NCBI GenBank assembly: GCA_035578155.1
Contig: JAPWDM010000015.1
Coordinates: 13,664,776 to 13,728,775 of the forward strand
DNA from: Brachynemurus nebulosus
Taxonomy: Eukaryota; Arthropoda; Insecta; Neuroptera; Myrmeleontidae
DNA length: 64,000 nt
Reading direction: 5' to 3'
Program-made: the position numbers and the translations under genes
Shown here: positions 32,870-41,632 of the stretch, piece after piece
Numbering within the stretch: position 1 is the first letter of the stretch
Layout: the number at the start of each line of letters is the position of its first letter
The notes under the pieces: model-generated
Told to the model about the DNA's origin: nothing
Seen by the model: the letters and a program-made list of their open reading frames with translations, nothing else
Database searches by the model: none

Positions 32870-33159
32870 ATAGGTTCAAAGACATCAGACGATATAAAAC
32901 ACTGTCCTGACCCCGACGCGAGCGGTTAGTTTGCATATTATTACATTATTTAAGTAAGTGTCCGGGTCAAGACCGATTTAGGGTGTAAACCCGGACACAT
33001 CAATTATTTTTTATTTTTTTATTTTTACTTATAATGAAACAAATAGGTCAGGGATTAATAAATAATATATACTCTTTTTGATGGAAATACTTATAAAGCC
33101 TACGTGAGTACGACTAATTAAGTGTAGGTGAGTCCGACGTATTTCAATATGTGTGTATG
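32870..33159. other. Non-coding stretch with CCGGACAC inverted pair
   Basis: GTGTCCGGGT (32958-32967) and ACCCGGACAC (32989-32998) form a short hairpin. No gene. Confidence 0.45.
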
Positions 33160-33971
33160 TAGGGATTGTAATACCGGTAAACCGGTTTACCGGTTTACCG
33201 GCAAATTACTAAAAATGCCTTAAAATTTTTACCGGTAAATCGCTAATTTTTTACTGGTAATTCGATAAATTAAAAATAATTTATTTGAAAATTTTTTTAA
33301 GTTCATTTTATTTCATAGAAGAATGATCAAGTTCATTGGACGCAAATGTACACAATCAAATTACCTCTTACTGTGTATCCATAATAAACTATTCTATGAT
33401 AAAATAAAAACGCACAATGCATATATACTCATAAGTCAATTTTCAATATAGGGTCAGTTTTAAAATGCATATATAGGCAATAAAGCGTCCTTTTTGTATT
33501 TAGTTACATATTATTTAAATCAGCTGTACTTTTTCCAAAATAATTAAACATTACGTTAAATCATTACATTGTAAGAAGCGGTAAGTAAATTTTTATTACA
33601 GTAGGTAGAGGTAGGGAGTTATAATTGATTCATATTTTATGACTATTTAACAAAATTTAAAATTATTTTGTCAATAAACAATAACAATAATGGGCGGTAT
33701 ATTTCTGTAAAGGAAGCTGTAAATACCTACAACGTCATAAAATCAAACAGATACAATTTTTTTTTTAGATAATTTTTATCTTATTTTATATACTGTATAT
33801 AATGACCTTAATTAAATAATTTTACGTTTTTATTTTTTATTTTTTCTAATATTTATTCTTATATCTTTCGGGTTTTAAAAAAATACCGGTAAATTACCGG
33901 TAAACCGGTTTTGCTAAAAAAATTTACCGAATTACCGGTAAATGAAAAAGTCGGTAAATTTACAATCCCTA
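33160..33971. mobile_element. hAT-like MITE with ACCGGT subterminal repeats
   Basis: The ends TAGGGATTGTAATACCGG and the reverse complement near 33950-33971 (CAATCCCTA) form TIRs. Both subterminal regions contain clustered ACCGGT/AACCGGTT palindromes (33172-33200 and 33885-33950). Flanks TGTGTATG and CATGTATG match 6 of 8, suggesting an 8-bp target duplication. Non-coding. Confidence 0.65.
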
Positions 33972-34126
33972 CATGTATGCATGTACGTATGAGGGAACCA
34001 ACAAGAGTGTTTATATGATACGTACATACTTCGCACGCTTAATAATAAACCGAAATAAGTCAAAATTTCAGAATTCAAACTTCTTATAATAAACCTAACT
34101 ACCATAGCTCAAAGAATGGATACAAT

Positions 34127-34191
34127 CCGATCGCCACGCGAAACAAAGCAATATTATAATATATTCTATTGCTTTTTCACGTGGCGATCGG
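34127..34191. repeat. 65-bp near-perfect hairpin
   Basis: CCGATCGCCACGCGAAA faces TTTTTCACGTGGCGATCGG around a short AT-rich loop; the GCAATA/TATTGC bases extend the stem. Confidence 0.75.
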
Positions 34192-34899
34192 CTTGTACAC
34201 ATTAGTAGTGTATTTTGGACAGTTCTGAGCCCACCACCTTATGGGAAATTAACATTGCCCACCACCGACCACCTTATGGAGAAATAACAGCTATGCTGTG
34301 TAGATTGCCTATACTAATAAGTAATAATATTTAAAATAAATAAAATGCAGTCGGCTGGTGTATTCGATCTTTGGTACTTTATTTTACGAAGCGGGAGTGC
34401 TAACCACTACACTGTGACGTACACTGGCTCTGGATGTATTAAATGTCGAATGTATTCTAACAATTACCATTTTGATCTGTATGTTAATTAAGTGTACAAA
34501 CATGTTTCAACCAACTATTGCCTAAGGTGGTGAATGGCATTGCCAACCAATGTTAATATATAAATTATTTATTGCTACACTTAAAACTTTCAAATAGGTT
34601 TTGCTCAAAGTTTTCCGTTCACGTGATAAAAATGGATATTCAAATGTCAAATAATTTTTATGTCTTGTGGTAGTCGGTTATTTAACCATATGTATGAAAT
34701 AAATTTTCCGATCTTACGTGTACCGGATATTTAACCATATGTATGAAATAAATTTTCCAATTGCATCAGGCTAGGCACAACCTTGATTGCACACATTGAC
34801 GCCACATGATTTTCTAGAACAAATACTGGAAAATTCTTGTTTTAAGATTACATGTCTAAACAACGTGACTTTTATCTATATATACCCTTCATTACTTAC
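34192..34899. other. Non-coding left flank of Polinton
   Basis: No gene. A tRNA-like fragment on the minus strand (GTGTAGTGGTTAGCACTCCC near 34390-34412) may be a SINE head. A 30-bp direct duplication ATTTAACCATATGTATGAAA.. lies at 34680-34709 and 34729-34758. The Polinton terminal repeat was not identified. Confidence 0.4.
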
Positions 34900-34905
34900 G
34901 AATTT

Positions 34906-34942
34906 TATAGTTATCTCCAAAACTCTGCGAAACTCATCAGTT
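34906..34942 (+). promoter_or_regulatory. Weak TATA plus TCAGTT start site
   Basis: TATAGTTA (34906) lies 31 bp before TCAGTT (34937), the arthropod initiator consensus, upstream of the 35024 gene. Confidence 0.35.
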
Positions 34943-35023
34943 GTCCTTATCAGTTTAATTGTTGTAAAGATTTTAATTTGTACTGTTTAATTGTTGTAAA
35001 AAATTTAATTGTTGCTGTGAAAA

Positions 35024-35452
35024 ATGGAATTCAATACTTATCAAGCTGCTGTTGCTGCTGCTGCTACTGCTGCTGCTGTTCCTCAGCAAGATCGTGGTGT
35101 TACTATGGAATTGCTAAGACAATTGAATGAAACGGGAAAGGTGAAACCTTGGATTAAATTGGGTGACATGGTTATTAACAAGTTGTATAAAATTGTCGGA
35201 ATTAGACAATTGCAGTCGAAATTTGATCCGACAAAAATGAAAACTGTTCTGGAGTTGGAAAATGGATATGTATCACTACCGATGAGATTCGACAATATGG
35301 ATACCCAAAAATTTGAATGGTTAAAAAACTCACCTAACATGGCTGTTGTGAACACCGGCGTTGTAGGAAAAACCTTTTCGATAGAATTCAGAGAAATTAA
35401 TTTGATGGAGTATTACAATTCTGCACACTATGATCCTTCTTGTAGTACTTGA
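35024..35452 (+). CDS. Polinton small protein, possible OB-fold
   Basis: This 142-residue protein begins at ATG 35024 with an Ala/Gln-rich leader (alanine codons, partly GCT/GCTGCTGCT). The remainder has the pattern WIKLGD-x-YKIVGIRQLQSKF-x-TVLELENGYVSLPMRF, with alternating beta-strand-like segments ending in LPMRF. Proteins of this shape occur next to Polinton genes in arthropods as I remember them, and the beta pattern is compatible with an OB-fold ssDNA-binding protein; that function is inference only. It sits at the outer left edge of the provirus, convergent with the minus-strand virion module. An AATAAA follows at about 35549. Confidence 0.6.
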   Translation: MEFNTYQAAVAAAATAAAVPQQDRGVTMELLRQLNETGKVKPWIKLGDMVINKLYKIVGIRQLQSKFDPTKMKTVLELENGYVSLPMRFDNMDTQKFEWLKNSPNMAVVNTGVVGKTFSIEFREINLMEYYNSAHYDPSCST

Positions 35453-35652
35453 ATGAAATGGAATAATTCTACCAATGAGATTCAACACAAATGTATACAC
35501 TATGTTGATCATAATTAAGAAATTGTTTGTTATTTTATATTGTTTGCTAATAAATTTTTGAAAATATATATATATATATTTTTTATTTATGTATACCTTA
35601 TTCCTCAAAATATAAAAACACACTTATTTCTCAAAAATTATTTTTATTAAAA

Positions 35653-36162
35653 TTATATATTATAACAATAGTGTTTGTACATAGATATAACGTTTTGTAA
35701 TGCACAATGTCCAGATAAATGACTTCCACATCGAGGGCTGTTGTAAGTTGTTACCATAACCCGCAGCTTAGGACAGTCGAGCGCTTCTTCAAGATTCATT
35801 ACGACCATTGACGGGAGTAGTTGCTTAAGATATCGAACTTTTTCTTCACCCTTTACGTAGATTATTGGAGCTGAGCGTAATGAGTCCATTAGGATATATT
35901 GCAACTGATCATAGTCGATGTGACCATCCATCCAAGAGAATCCATGATGATTTTTTCGTAACCACCGGGCAGTCTGTTGATCCTTTTCACTCAAACCACA
36001 AAATGGAATTGGTGATTTAAATACATAATGTTGTAGTGTGTAGTCATCGTTGTAATATTCTTTACCGACATTAAATTTCAGTATAGCCAATTCTTTTGTG
36101 TAGAAACTTGCTTTTGTTGTATTTTGAAATCCTTGAAAATCAACAATCGCCACATCAGCCAT
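35653..36162 (-). CDS. Polinton conserved protein, exonuclease-like N-terminus
   Basis: A protein of 169 residues starting MADVAIVDFQGF. The opening VDFQGF with a following KELAIL resembles the first strand of DEDD-type RNase H-fold nucleases. Further on are HHGFSW.DG, YVKGEEKVRYL, and a C-terminal CPKLR..C..H..GHC..QN segment rich in Cys/His. Such proteins are common in insect Polinton-like loci, but I know of no proven function; exonuclease activity is a guess from the DF-x-G motif. A TATA box (36219-36226 on the opposite strand) overlaps the MCP stop codon just upstream. Confidence 0.65.
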   Translation of the reverse strand: MADVAIVDFQGFQNTTKASFYTKELAILKFNVGKEYYNDDYTLQHYVFKSPIPFCGLSEKDQQTARWLRKNHHGFSWMDGHIDYDQLQYILMDSLRSAPIIYVKGEEKVRYLKQLLPSMVVMNLEEALDCPKLRVMVTTYNSPRCGSHLSGHCALQNVISMYKHYCYNI

Positions 36163-36218
36163 CGTGATGATGATGCAAAGTCTAAAGTAAGAATAATCGG
36201 TCTAAAAATCAAGTACGG

Positions 36219-36226
36219 CTTTTATA
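36219..36226 (-). promoter_or_regulatory. TATA box overlapping the MCP stop codon
   Basis: The minus strand reads TATAAAAG. Its TAA is the stop codon of the major capsid gene (36222-36224). It lies about 60 bp before the ATG of the 36162 gene. Confidence 0.55.
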
Positions 36227-37436
36227 CAAATTTTGTGACAATGTTTGTCAATGGATTATATTGAACTATGCGATCGTGTAATAACAAGCAAAATGCTGAC
36301 GTATTGTCTGGTATTTCTTTCGATGTTTTAAATTCAATTCGTATATCCACAGGTCCACTTTTTAGAGATTCGTTTTGGTGAGAACAATCTATAAATATAA
36401 TGGGAGCAATTTTTTTATACTCTTCACGATTTAACAATGGTTCATTTGTAGTATTGTTTAAGTCATTGTAGGCTTCTTGAAATTTTGAATACTTGTGGTA
36501 TGCCAGTGCATATTTATTGTTAGCGAAATCTAAATTCAGGTCCATGTATGGATATTTCTCTGAATTCAAATACACCTTGATATCAAAAAGTTCACAGTGA
36601 TCGAAAATGGTAGCATTTTTCTCTTTTTTATTACGTCGATCTGTTTGTAATGCAAATATAATATAACGCGGTTTTTCCAGTTGTGTTGTTGTTTTCACTG
36701 TCCAAATGTTGTGTTTTGTTATTGGAACCGTTGGCTGTATGTGCATATCCCAAGTGCGAAAAGCGATAGGTATATCTTGACTATTTTCCACAATTTTTAA
36801 CAATCTTAATTTCGACTCATCAGCAACTGTAACATGCGGAACCATCCATTGAATTTTGTGTATATGAAAAGTGACGTCATCCGTTGCTGAAACAATTGCA
36901 TCCAGATCAGTTCGCGCGCGAATCATAATCAGTTGATGTTTTGCATTAACAATAACTTTCTTATAATGGTTAATGAAACCAAACAATCGATCTAGCGGTA
37001 GACAGAAATTAAAATACCCCTTGTCGGATACTTTGATTTTTTCATCTGGACCACACCATCCTGCGTTTTGTAGTTGCTGGCTCTGGTTTTTATTTAATGA
37101 TAAATAATTCATTAGTGTAGTTGTTGGACCGACGTATTTACATTGATCAATTTCCACATCGTTTAGTTCATATCGCATTTCTTCAAACAAGTACGCCATT
37201 GAATTATTGCTTAATTCCGCTGTAGTAGATACCGTTCCATCACTCTTCAGTAGCTGTCCTTCTATGTAAAGATAACTCTTGTGCGGTAATAAAATTAAAT
37301 TTTGATCCTGTATACAAATTCGAATTTCGTCGCTGTTGTTATATGCATTCAAAAATGGTGAATACGCATGCTCCTCTAGCTTCGAAATGCTTTCATCAAA
37401 ATTAATAGCCGTATTGACGTTTAAAATACTATTCAT
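36222..37436 (-). CDS. Polinton major capsid protein (double jelly-roll)
   Basis: 404 residues, starting MNSILNVNTAINFDES. The layout is beta-rich throughout, with an N-terminal segment containing YLYIEGQLL and a FNFCLPLDRLFGF signature, then MVPHVTV and HIQPTVP, which are typical of the capsid protein next to the minor capsid gene in arthropod Polintons. The family has a double jelly-roll fold and builds an icosahedral shell. Position between the minor capsid and exonuclease-like genes supports this assignment. The ATG overlaps the end of a 55-codon ORF by 8 bases. The frame is intact. Confidence 0.8.
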   Translation of the reverse strand: MNSILNVNTAINFDESISKLEEHAYSPFLNAYNNSDEIRICIQDQNLILLPHKSYLYIEGQLLKSDGTVSTTAELSNNSMAYLFEEMRYELNDVEIDQCKYVGPTTTLMNYLSLNKNQSQQLQNAGWCGPDEKIKVSDKGYFNFCLPLDRLFGFINHYKKVIVNAKHQLIMIRARTDLDAIVSATDDVTFHIHKIQWMVPHVTVADESKLRLLKIVENSQDIPIAFRTWDMHIQPTVPITKHNIWTVKTTTQLEKPRYIIFALQTDRRNKKEKNATIFDHCELFDIKVYLNSEKYPYMDLNLDFANNKYALAYHKYSKFQEAYNDLNNTTNEPLLNREEYKKIAPIIFIDCSHQNESLKSGPVDIRIEFKTSKEIPDNTSAFCLLLHDRIVQYNPLTNIVTKFV

Positions 37437-37596
37437 TTTTTCTCTTCTTCTTTTTCTTCAAAGTCAAACCCAACTGTTGTAAAAAATTTGCGTTTGCCAA
37501 AGTTAATGGTCGCTTTCTTGTCACCGATCTGCTTAGGCTGGTGGTAAGTTGTAAACTGTTTGATTGGACTGGTTTTTCTTCATTAAATACCAACAT
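37429..37596 (-). CDS. Small basic Polinton protein (55 aa)
   Basis: A short ORF fits exactly into the gap between the minor and major capsid genes. Its ATG (37596) lies 3 bases after the minor capsid stop, and its TAG overlaps the major capsid start by 8 bases. The product ends in a strongly basic tail (LTLKKKKKRK) preceded by RKRPLTLANANFLQQLGL, a compact helix-like motif. The tight packing and the lack of stops suggest a real gene. A DNA-condensing or scaffold role is possible, by analogy to core proteins of adenoviruses, but unproven. Confidence 0.6.
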   Translation of the reverse strand: MLVFNEEKPVQSNSLQLTTSLSRSVTRKRPLTLANANFLQQLGLTLKKKKKRKNE

Positions 37597-37599
37597 GTT

Positions 37600-38304
37600 T
37601 TATGCCGGCTTTAAGTGTAACTTAATCGTTATCGTTTCGTCTCGAAAATTAACCAAATTGCCGTCTTGATCCACAATACGGAGCACTAGAGATGTTATTC
37701 GTTGCACGCTCACAGGCATATAGATTATTGTATTTGGCGTCTCACTTATTTTATACCCAGCTTCAACTTGTATAGAAAACGAATAGATATTATGTGATTG
37801 AATGTTATTCAGGTAGCTGTTTGTTGTAATATTTGTCTCAATTTGCACCAGATTGACTTTCATAATGTTCATTGGTTTATCCGAATTATAATAGTGACCC
37901 CCTGGTAGTTTTCGTTTATTGAAACCCAACAATGACCCGATAGATCGGTCTTTATCGAAATGTATTGTTTCCGTACATTTAATTGAACTTTTTAACGTAT
38001 TGTTATTTGCACGTAGTAAAAGCTGCGCATTAGCACTTGTTTTACCACTCTTTGCCAACATATCATCTATATAAGTTTCCAAGTCTTCCAAGTCGTAATT
38101 ACCAACAGGTATCTCGATGTAATGTGGAGCCTTGTCATCATCACCGAAATGAAACAAATTATTTGTTTCATCCACGTTTGGTACAGAATTATACGTCTCG
38201 AAATTAATTAGTCCACAAACATAATTACCGGGTAATTCAATAGGCGGGAAATATTCAGCGGTTAATATTGATGAGTTTCCACTTAAGGTTAGTGTGAACG
38301 ACAT
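37600..38304 (-). CDS. Polinton minor capsid (penton-like) protein
   Basis: 234 residues, start MSFTLTLSGNSSILTAEYFPPIEL. The N-terminal FPPIELPGNYVCGL..FETYNSVPNV block, followed by a beta-rich body and a GSLLGF motif, is the conserved signature of the single jelly-roll minor capsid protein of Polintons. It is thought to form the fivefold vertices. It is encoded directly upstream of the major capsid gene, with a 3-base gap to the small ORF. A TATA box (38351-38358) upstream overlaps the protease stop codon. Intact. Confidence 0.82.
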   Translation of the reverse strand: MSFTLTLSGNSSILTAEYFPPIELPGNYVCGLINFETYNSVPNVDETNNLFHFGDDDKAPHYIEIPVGNYDLEDLETYIDDMLAKSGKTSANAQLLLRANNNTLKSSIKCTETIHFDKDRSIGSLLGFNKRKLPGGHYYNSDKPMNIMKVNLVQIETNITTNSYLNNIQSHNIYSFSIQVEAGYKISETPNTIIYMPVSVQRITSLVLRIVDQDGNLVNFRDETITIKLHLKPA

Positions 38305-38350
38305 GATGTTTAAGACACAAATAAACCAAGTTATACATTACAGAAATATT

Positions 38351-38358
38351 TATTTATA
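38351..38358 (-). promoter_or_regulatory. TATA box overlapping the protease stop codon
   Basis: The minus strand reads TATAAATA; the TAA inside is the protease stop (38354-38356). It is about 50 bp upstream of the minor capsid ATG. Confidence 0.55.
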
Positions 38359-38752
38359 CAAAATTGCTTTTGTTGTATAAAAATTCTAAACAAAGATGAC
38401 CACAATTAAAATTATTATAATTTTGATAAACATTATAATTATATTTAATATTGTTTCCATGTAGATATTTTGCAACTTCAACAGGCGGTGGTAAATTCCC
38501 ATAACTATCAAAGTATTCGACATTTTTATTATTTTTTGCATATGCCACCCAATGACTTCCAGATCCAGATGAACTTTCCAAATTAACGACACCGCATTCC
38601 TTTCGCCATGGTCGTTTTGGTAATTCGTCCCTCATAAATACACCACGGAAATTTGGTAAATGTTTGTTTCCAAACTGATAGATGTCGTAATTAGTTAACG
38701 GTCTATTGGGCAGCTCGTTTAGTGGTTTTTTGATTCGATAAAAAGACCCCAT
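38354..38752 (-). CDS. Adenain-type cysteine protease
   Basis: 132 residues. It is a maturation protease of the adenovirus/Polinton (C5-like, ULP1-fold) family, which cleaves capsid precursors in the assembling virion. Catalytic positions are visible: His67 in SGSHWVAY, Asp82 in YFDSYGNLPPP, Gln110, and Cys117 in NCGHLC. These match the H..D/E..Q..C order. It is shorter than adenovirus protease (about 200 residues) but close to the Polinton size. The start (MGSFYRIKKP) overlaps the last codons of the PLA2/pVI-like gene by 34 bases. Intact. Confidence 0.9.
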   Translation of the reverse strand: MGSFYRIKKPLNELPNRPLTNYDIYQFGNKHLPNFRGVFMRDELPKRPWRKECGVVNLESSSGSGSHWVAYAKNNKNVEYFDSYGNLPPPVEVAKYLHGNNIKYNYNVYQNYNNFNCGHLCLEFLYNKSNFV

Positions 38753-39554
38753 CCTCTTCTGTACGGTTTTAAATAAAGTCCAGTACCAGATTTCGATCCG
38801 AGAGCGATTGCTTCCATCATCTTGTTATGTCTCTGATTTTCATCCAACTGTTTTTGCGCTGTTTTGTATGTATTAGTTGCTTTTGCAACACCAGCAGCGC
38901 CACCAGCAAGTGACCCCACGGCAGACAATCCAGCAAATAGTGGAACTAGAAATGGTAAAATTCCACCAGTTTTCGGAATCGGTATAATTCTTGGCGATGT
39001 AAACTGATTCTTGTTCTTCTTGAAAATTGTTTTAGCCGCTTTCAGTGCTATTTTGACTGAATCTTTATAGTTTTTGGTTTGTTTTTCTTCAATATACTTC
39101 TTATATCACGAACTCCAGCACCAAATATTAATTTCTTTCCATTTTTGTTTGCCTTCTTCCTATTTGAATGACCCATTCCCAACTTTACTTTTGATTTCAT
39201 CGCGTTCGTCACAGCCCAAGCAGCAGCTCGTTCACCAAAATTTGCGTCTGATGATTTAACTCGTTCCCACGCTTTGTTGGCTAAAATTAAATCAGCCTTG
39301 TGTCGATCGTTAATATTTTTGAATTGTGAATAGGCGATATCGTGTTCTTTACATGCAGCGTCCAATTTGTTGATACCGGGGTCACCTCGCAACAATCGTT
39401 CTCGTAGTTTAGTTCCAGGTCCACAATACTGGTAGCCGGGTAAGTGTAGTTCAAATGGCAGCTTGTTGATTGTAGAATTTATTAGTCCCTTACCAGATGT
39501 TTTCACTTTACTTGTTCGTCTGCAACTGACACCTTGTTGTTTTCGCACAGGCAT
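38719..39554 (-). pseudogene. PLA2 plus pVI-like virion protein, frameshifted
   Basis: The N-terminal half (39554 to about 39105) starts MPVRKQQG and carries a parvovirus-type phospholipase A2 domain: CGPGTKL at residues 44-50 (calcium loop) and the catalytic HD pair in ACKEHDIAY at 71-72. Its frame then runs into a stop at 39048. A second frame is open from about 39105 to 38719 without an ATG. It gives a basic linker, IPIPKTGGILPFLVPL, the small-residue helix SAVGSLAGGAAGVAKA and GSGTGLYLKPYRRG, a tail typical of the same Polinton gene. Both halves therefore belong to one gene separated by a one-base shift. No classical slippery heptamer is in phase, so a mutation is likelier than programmed frameshifting. 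PLA2 is used for membrane breach at entry. Confidence 0.75.
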
Positions 39555-39563
39555 ATTAAGGTG

Positions 39564-39612
39564 AACTGAAAACAGAAATGTATGCTAACTGTTTTTATAG
39601 ATATTATAAATA
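39564..39612. promoter_or_regulatory. Back-to-back TATA boxes of the two Polinton gene blocks
   Basis: Minus strand: TATAAAAA (39592-39599) with the initiator TCAGTT (39564-39569) about 31 bp downstream, 10 bp before the PLA2 ATG. Plus strand: TATAAATA (39605-39612), 63 bp before the ATPase ATG. The pair forms a compact bidirectional promoter. Confidence 0.6.
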
Positions 39613-39674
39613 GATTAAAATTTTACGTAACTTGTTAGTATACGAAATAATCTAATTCGAACAACACCAGTAAA

Positions 39675-40298
39675 ATGTCTTCATTTATAAAACAGCGGGA
39701 AACGCTACCGGTAACTGATTTTGAATTGTCATTGAATAATGGCGGTAACTGTAAAAAAAACGGCCCACTGCTACCCAACAGTATTAGAGCAGTCGTTTGT
39801 GGACCGAGTGGATGTGGAAAAACTTCACTGCTTATTTCACTAATACAACATCCCAATGGTTTGACGTTTGAAAATATATACATCTACTCCAAATCGTTGC
39901 ATCAACCGAAATATGAATATCTAAAAGAAATTATTAAACTTGTTAAAGGTATGGGATTTTTCACATTCTCCAATAACGAAGATGTCATACCACCAATGGA
40001 CGCTTTACCAAATTCATTGATAATATTTGACGATGTATCTGTGCGGGAGAAAAAAGCCATAATAGAAGAATATTTTTGTCACTCTCGACACTACAACGAC
40101 GATTGTTTTTACCTAACACAGACGTATACAGCAGCACCCGAACACAATGTTCGCGACAATACAAATTTTATTGCTGTCTTCAAACAAGATGATCTGAATC
40201 TTAAACATATTTACGATGACCACATCAATACCGACATGTCTTTCATAGAATTTAAAACCTATGTCAAGAGTGCTGGCGAGATAAATATGGATTCTTAA
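39675..40298 (+). CDS. Polinton packaging ATPase (FtsK/HerA, A32-like)
   Basis: 207 residues. This is the genome-packaging ATPase of Polintons and related viruses. Walker A GPSGCGKT is at 43-50, Walker B LIIFDD near 115, and a sensor-like FYLTQTYT near 147. The start (MSSFIKQRETLPVTDFEL) fits the usual short N-terminal extension. It is somewhat short at the C-terminus (it ends after GEINMDS), so a slightly premature stop is possible. It is the first gene of the plus-strand block and diverges from the virion genes. Confidence 0.9.
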   Translation: MSSFIKQRETLPVTDFELSLNNGGNCKKNGPLLPNSIRAVVCGPSGCGKTSLLISLIQHPNGLTFENIYIYSKSLHQPKYEYLKEIIKLVKGMGFFTFSNNEDVIPPMDALPNSLIIFDDVSVREKKAIIEEYFCHSRHYNDDCFYLTQTYTAAPEHNVRDNTNFIAVFKQDDLNLKHIYDDHINTDMSFIEFKTYVKSAGEINMDS

Positions 40299-40491
40299 CT
40301 ATCTGCAAAGAAGACGATATTCACAATGGGAGATATCGAAACAAGCTTGACCGCTTTTGGAGAGGGCGCTGATGAGCTGACCAACCGGTGCATTAACTGC
40401 TTTAAGCCAGTCTGATAGCCGGTTTCAACAGGCTGTTAACTGCTATAACTACAGCAGTAACCGAGCTGTTAACTGATATTAATCCCTTACT
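40299..40491 (+). other. Gap between ATPase and DUF8207 genes
   Basis: A 29-codon ORF starts at ATG 40330, but nothing supports it. The stretch is otherwise promoter-proximal sequence with repeated GTTAACTG words. Confidence 0.4.
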
Positions 40492-40526
40492 TATAAATAA
40501 GCAGCTGTCATGATGAAGTTTCAGTT
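40492..40526 (+). promoter_or_regulatory. TATA plus TCAGTT core promoter
   Basis: TATAAATA at 40492-40499 and TCAGTT at 40521-40526 lie 29 bp apart, matching arthropod TATA-Inr spacing. It is about 40 bp upstream of the next ATG. Confidence 0.65.
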
Positions 40527-40562
40527 CTTGAGAGGCCGTTGCATGAAACACTTGTCACCAAG

Positions 40563-41630
40563 ATGGATAAGAAGAAGAAGGAGCTTGTTAAAAAGAACAT
40601 TATAAAAACGGCAAGCAATATACGGAAAAAATTTAAGGCCTTACGATCGGGGAAGGTGGAATCAGAGATGTTGTTACAAAGTACACTAGAACCAGTAACC
40701 ACCCCGCTTAAAGAAATAGCTACAAAATTAAGTGATGAAAAACAAAGACATCCTATAAAAGTGGAAACAAAAAATGAACAAACGCAAGTATTAGATACGT
40801 TTACACCTAAAGTTAAAAAGAAAAAATTAGAAAAACAAACTGCATACTACTATAATCTGCCAACGAAGGAGGAAGATACTTCAGTACAAGATGTTCCAGA
40901 AGATGTTTTTGAATCATATCCAGAAGAACAACAAAATGTACTTGAAACACCAAAATTTTTTGGATCAGCACAAAGTGTTGCTCGAAAATTAATGCCGACA
41001 CCTGAAGATTTTACAAAACAGTTTGGATTAATAGCAAGAAATTATTTACAGTTATACCTTCAGCCAAATAGCGGTATTGATACAGTATACGGACCGTACA
41101 AAAAAGATGATGAATGGATGATTGGAAATCAATCATTTCAAATAGCTGGTGATGATATAGTAATTGACAATATTACGTATGAAGGCACCCCCGGTTTATA
41201 TGAGTTGATTTTCATGAACATACCAAAAAGTGGTTTATATAATACTAAAGATTTAAATGCGTATAGGCAAATTTTAAAGCAAACAAATGCGCACAGACGA
41301 AATTACAGTCCAAACCAGCAAATTAAAGGTAGCTCAAGTTCTAAGTACGTAAACATTATTAGTCAGCTGTTTCCAATCAGTTCCGCTAAAAAAGCAATAC
41401 CAAGGAAAATATATGGCAAAAGAAGTCGCGTCGGAAGCTCTCCAAGATCCGGACATAGTTTAATGCAGTTTAACAATTTGCAAAAAGACTTTATATACTG
41501 GGACGACCCGAACGAACTGGTCAGTCGACTACGATTACTAATAGCATCACAAGAGGCGGGACATACTGGACACAATAACGAAATTATATCCATCATCGAA
41601 GAACTGAGGGAAGCAGATATTATCGAGTAA
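40563..41630 (+). CDS. Polinton DUF8207-type protein
   Basis: From ATG 40563 (MDKKKKELVKK; the frame also has a TTG at 40539) the product has about 355 residues. A basic, coiled N-terminal third is followed by a conserved core: DTVYGPYKKDDEWMIG, DIVIDNITYEGTPGLYELIF, then NAYRQILKQTNAHRR. This is the signature I know as DUF8207, frequent in insect Polinton/virus-like loci; function is unknown. The C-terminus is an acidic helix (RLRLLIASQE..). Position between ATPase and fibre-like gene suggests a virion or assembly role. Intact. Confidence 0.75.
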   Translation: MDKKKKELVKKNIIKTASNIRKKFKALRSGKVESEMLLQSTLEPVTTPLKEIATKLSDEKQRHPIKVETKNEQTQVLDTFTPKVKKKKLEKQTAYYYNLPTKEEDTSVQDVPEDVFESYPEEQQNVLETPKFFGSAQSVARKLMPTPEDFTKQFGLIARNYLQLYLQPNSGIDTVYGPYKKDDEWMIGNQSFQIAGDDIVIDNITYEGTPGLYELIFMNIPKSGLYNTKDLNAYRQILKQTNAHRRNYSPNQQIKGSSSSKYVNIISQLFPISSAKKAIPRKIYGKRSRVGSSPRSGHSLMQFNNLQKDFIYWDDPNELVSRLRLLIASQEAGHTGHNNEIISIIEELREADIIE

Positions 41631-41632
41631 TT

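Noticed and set aside
34370..34415. tRNA gene
   Set aside because: Only the A-box-like half is recognisable and no cloverleaf closes; at best a SINE head.
39060..39105. Programmed -1 frameshift in the PLA2-like gene
   Set aside because: A-rich runs are present, but none forms an X-XXY-YYZ heptamer in phase, and no stem-loop was evident. Kept only as a remote option.
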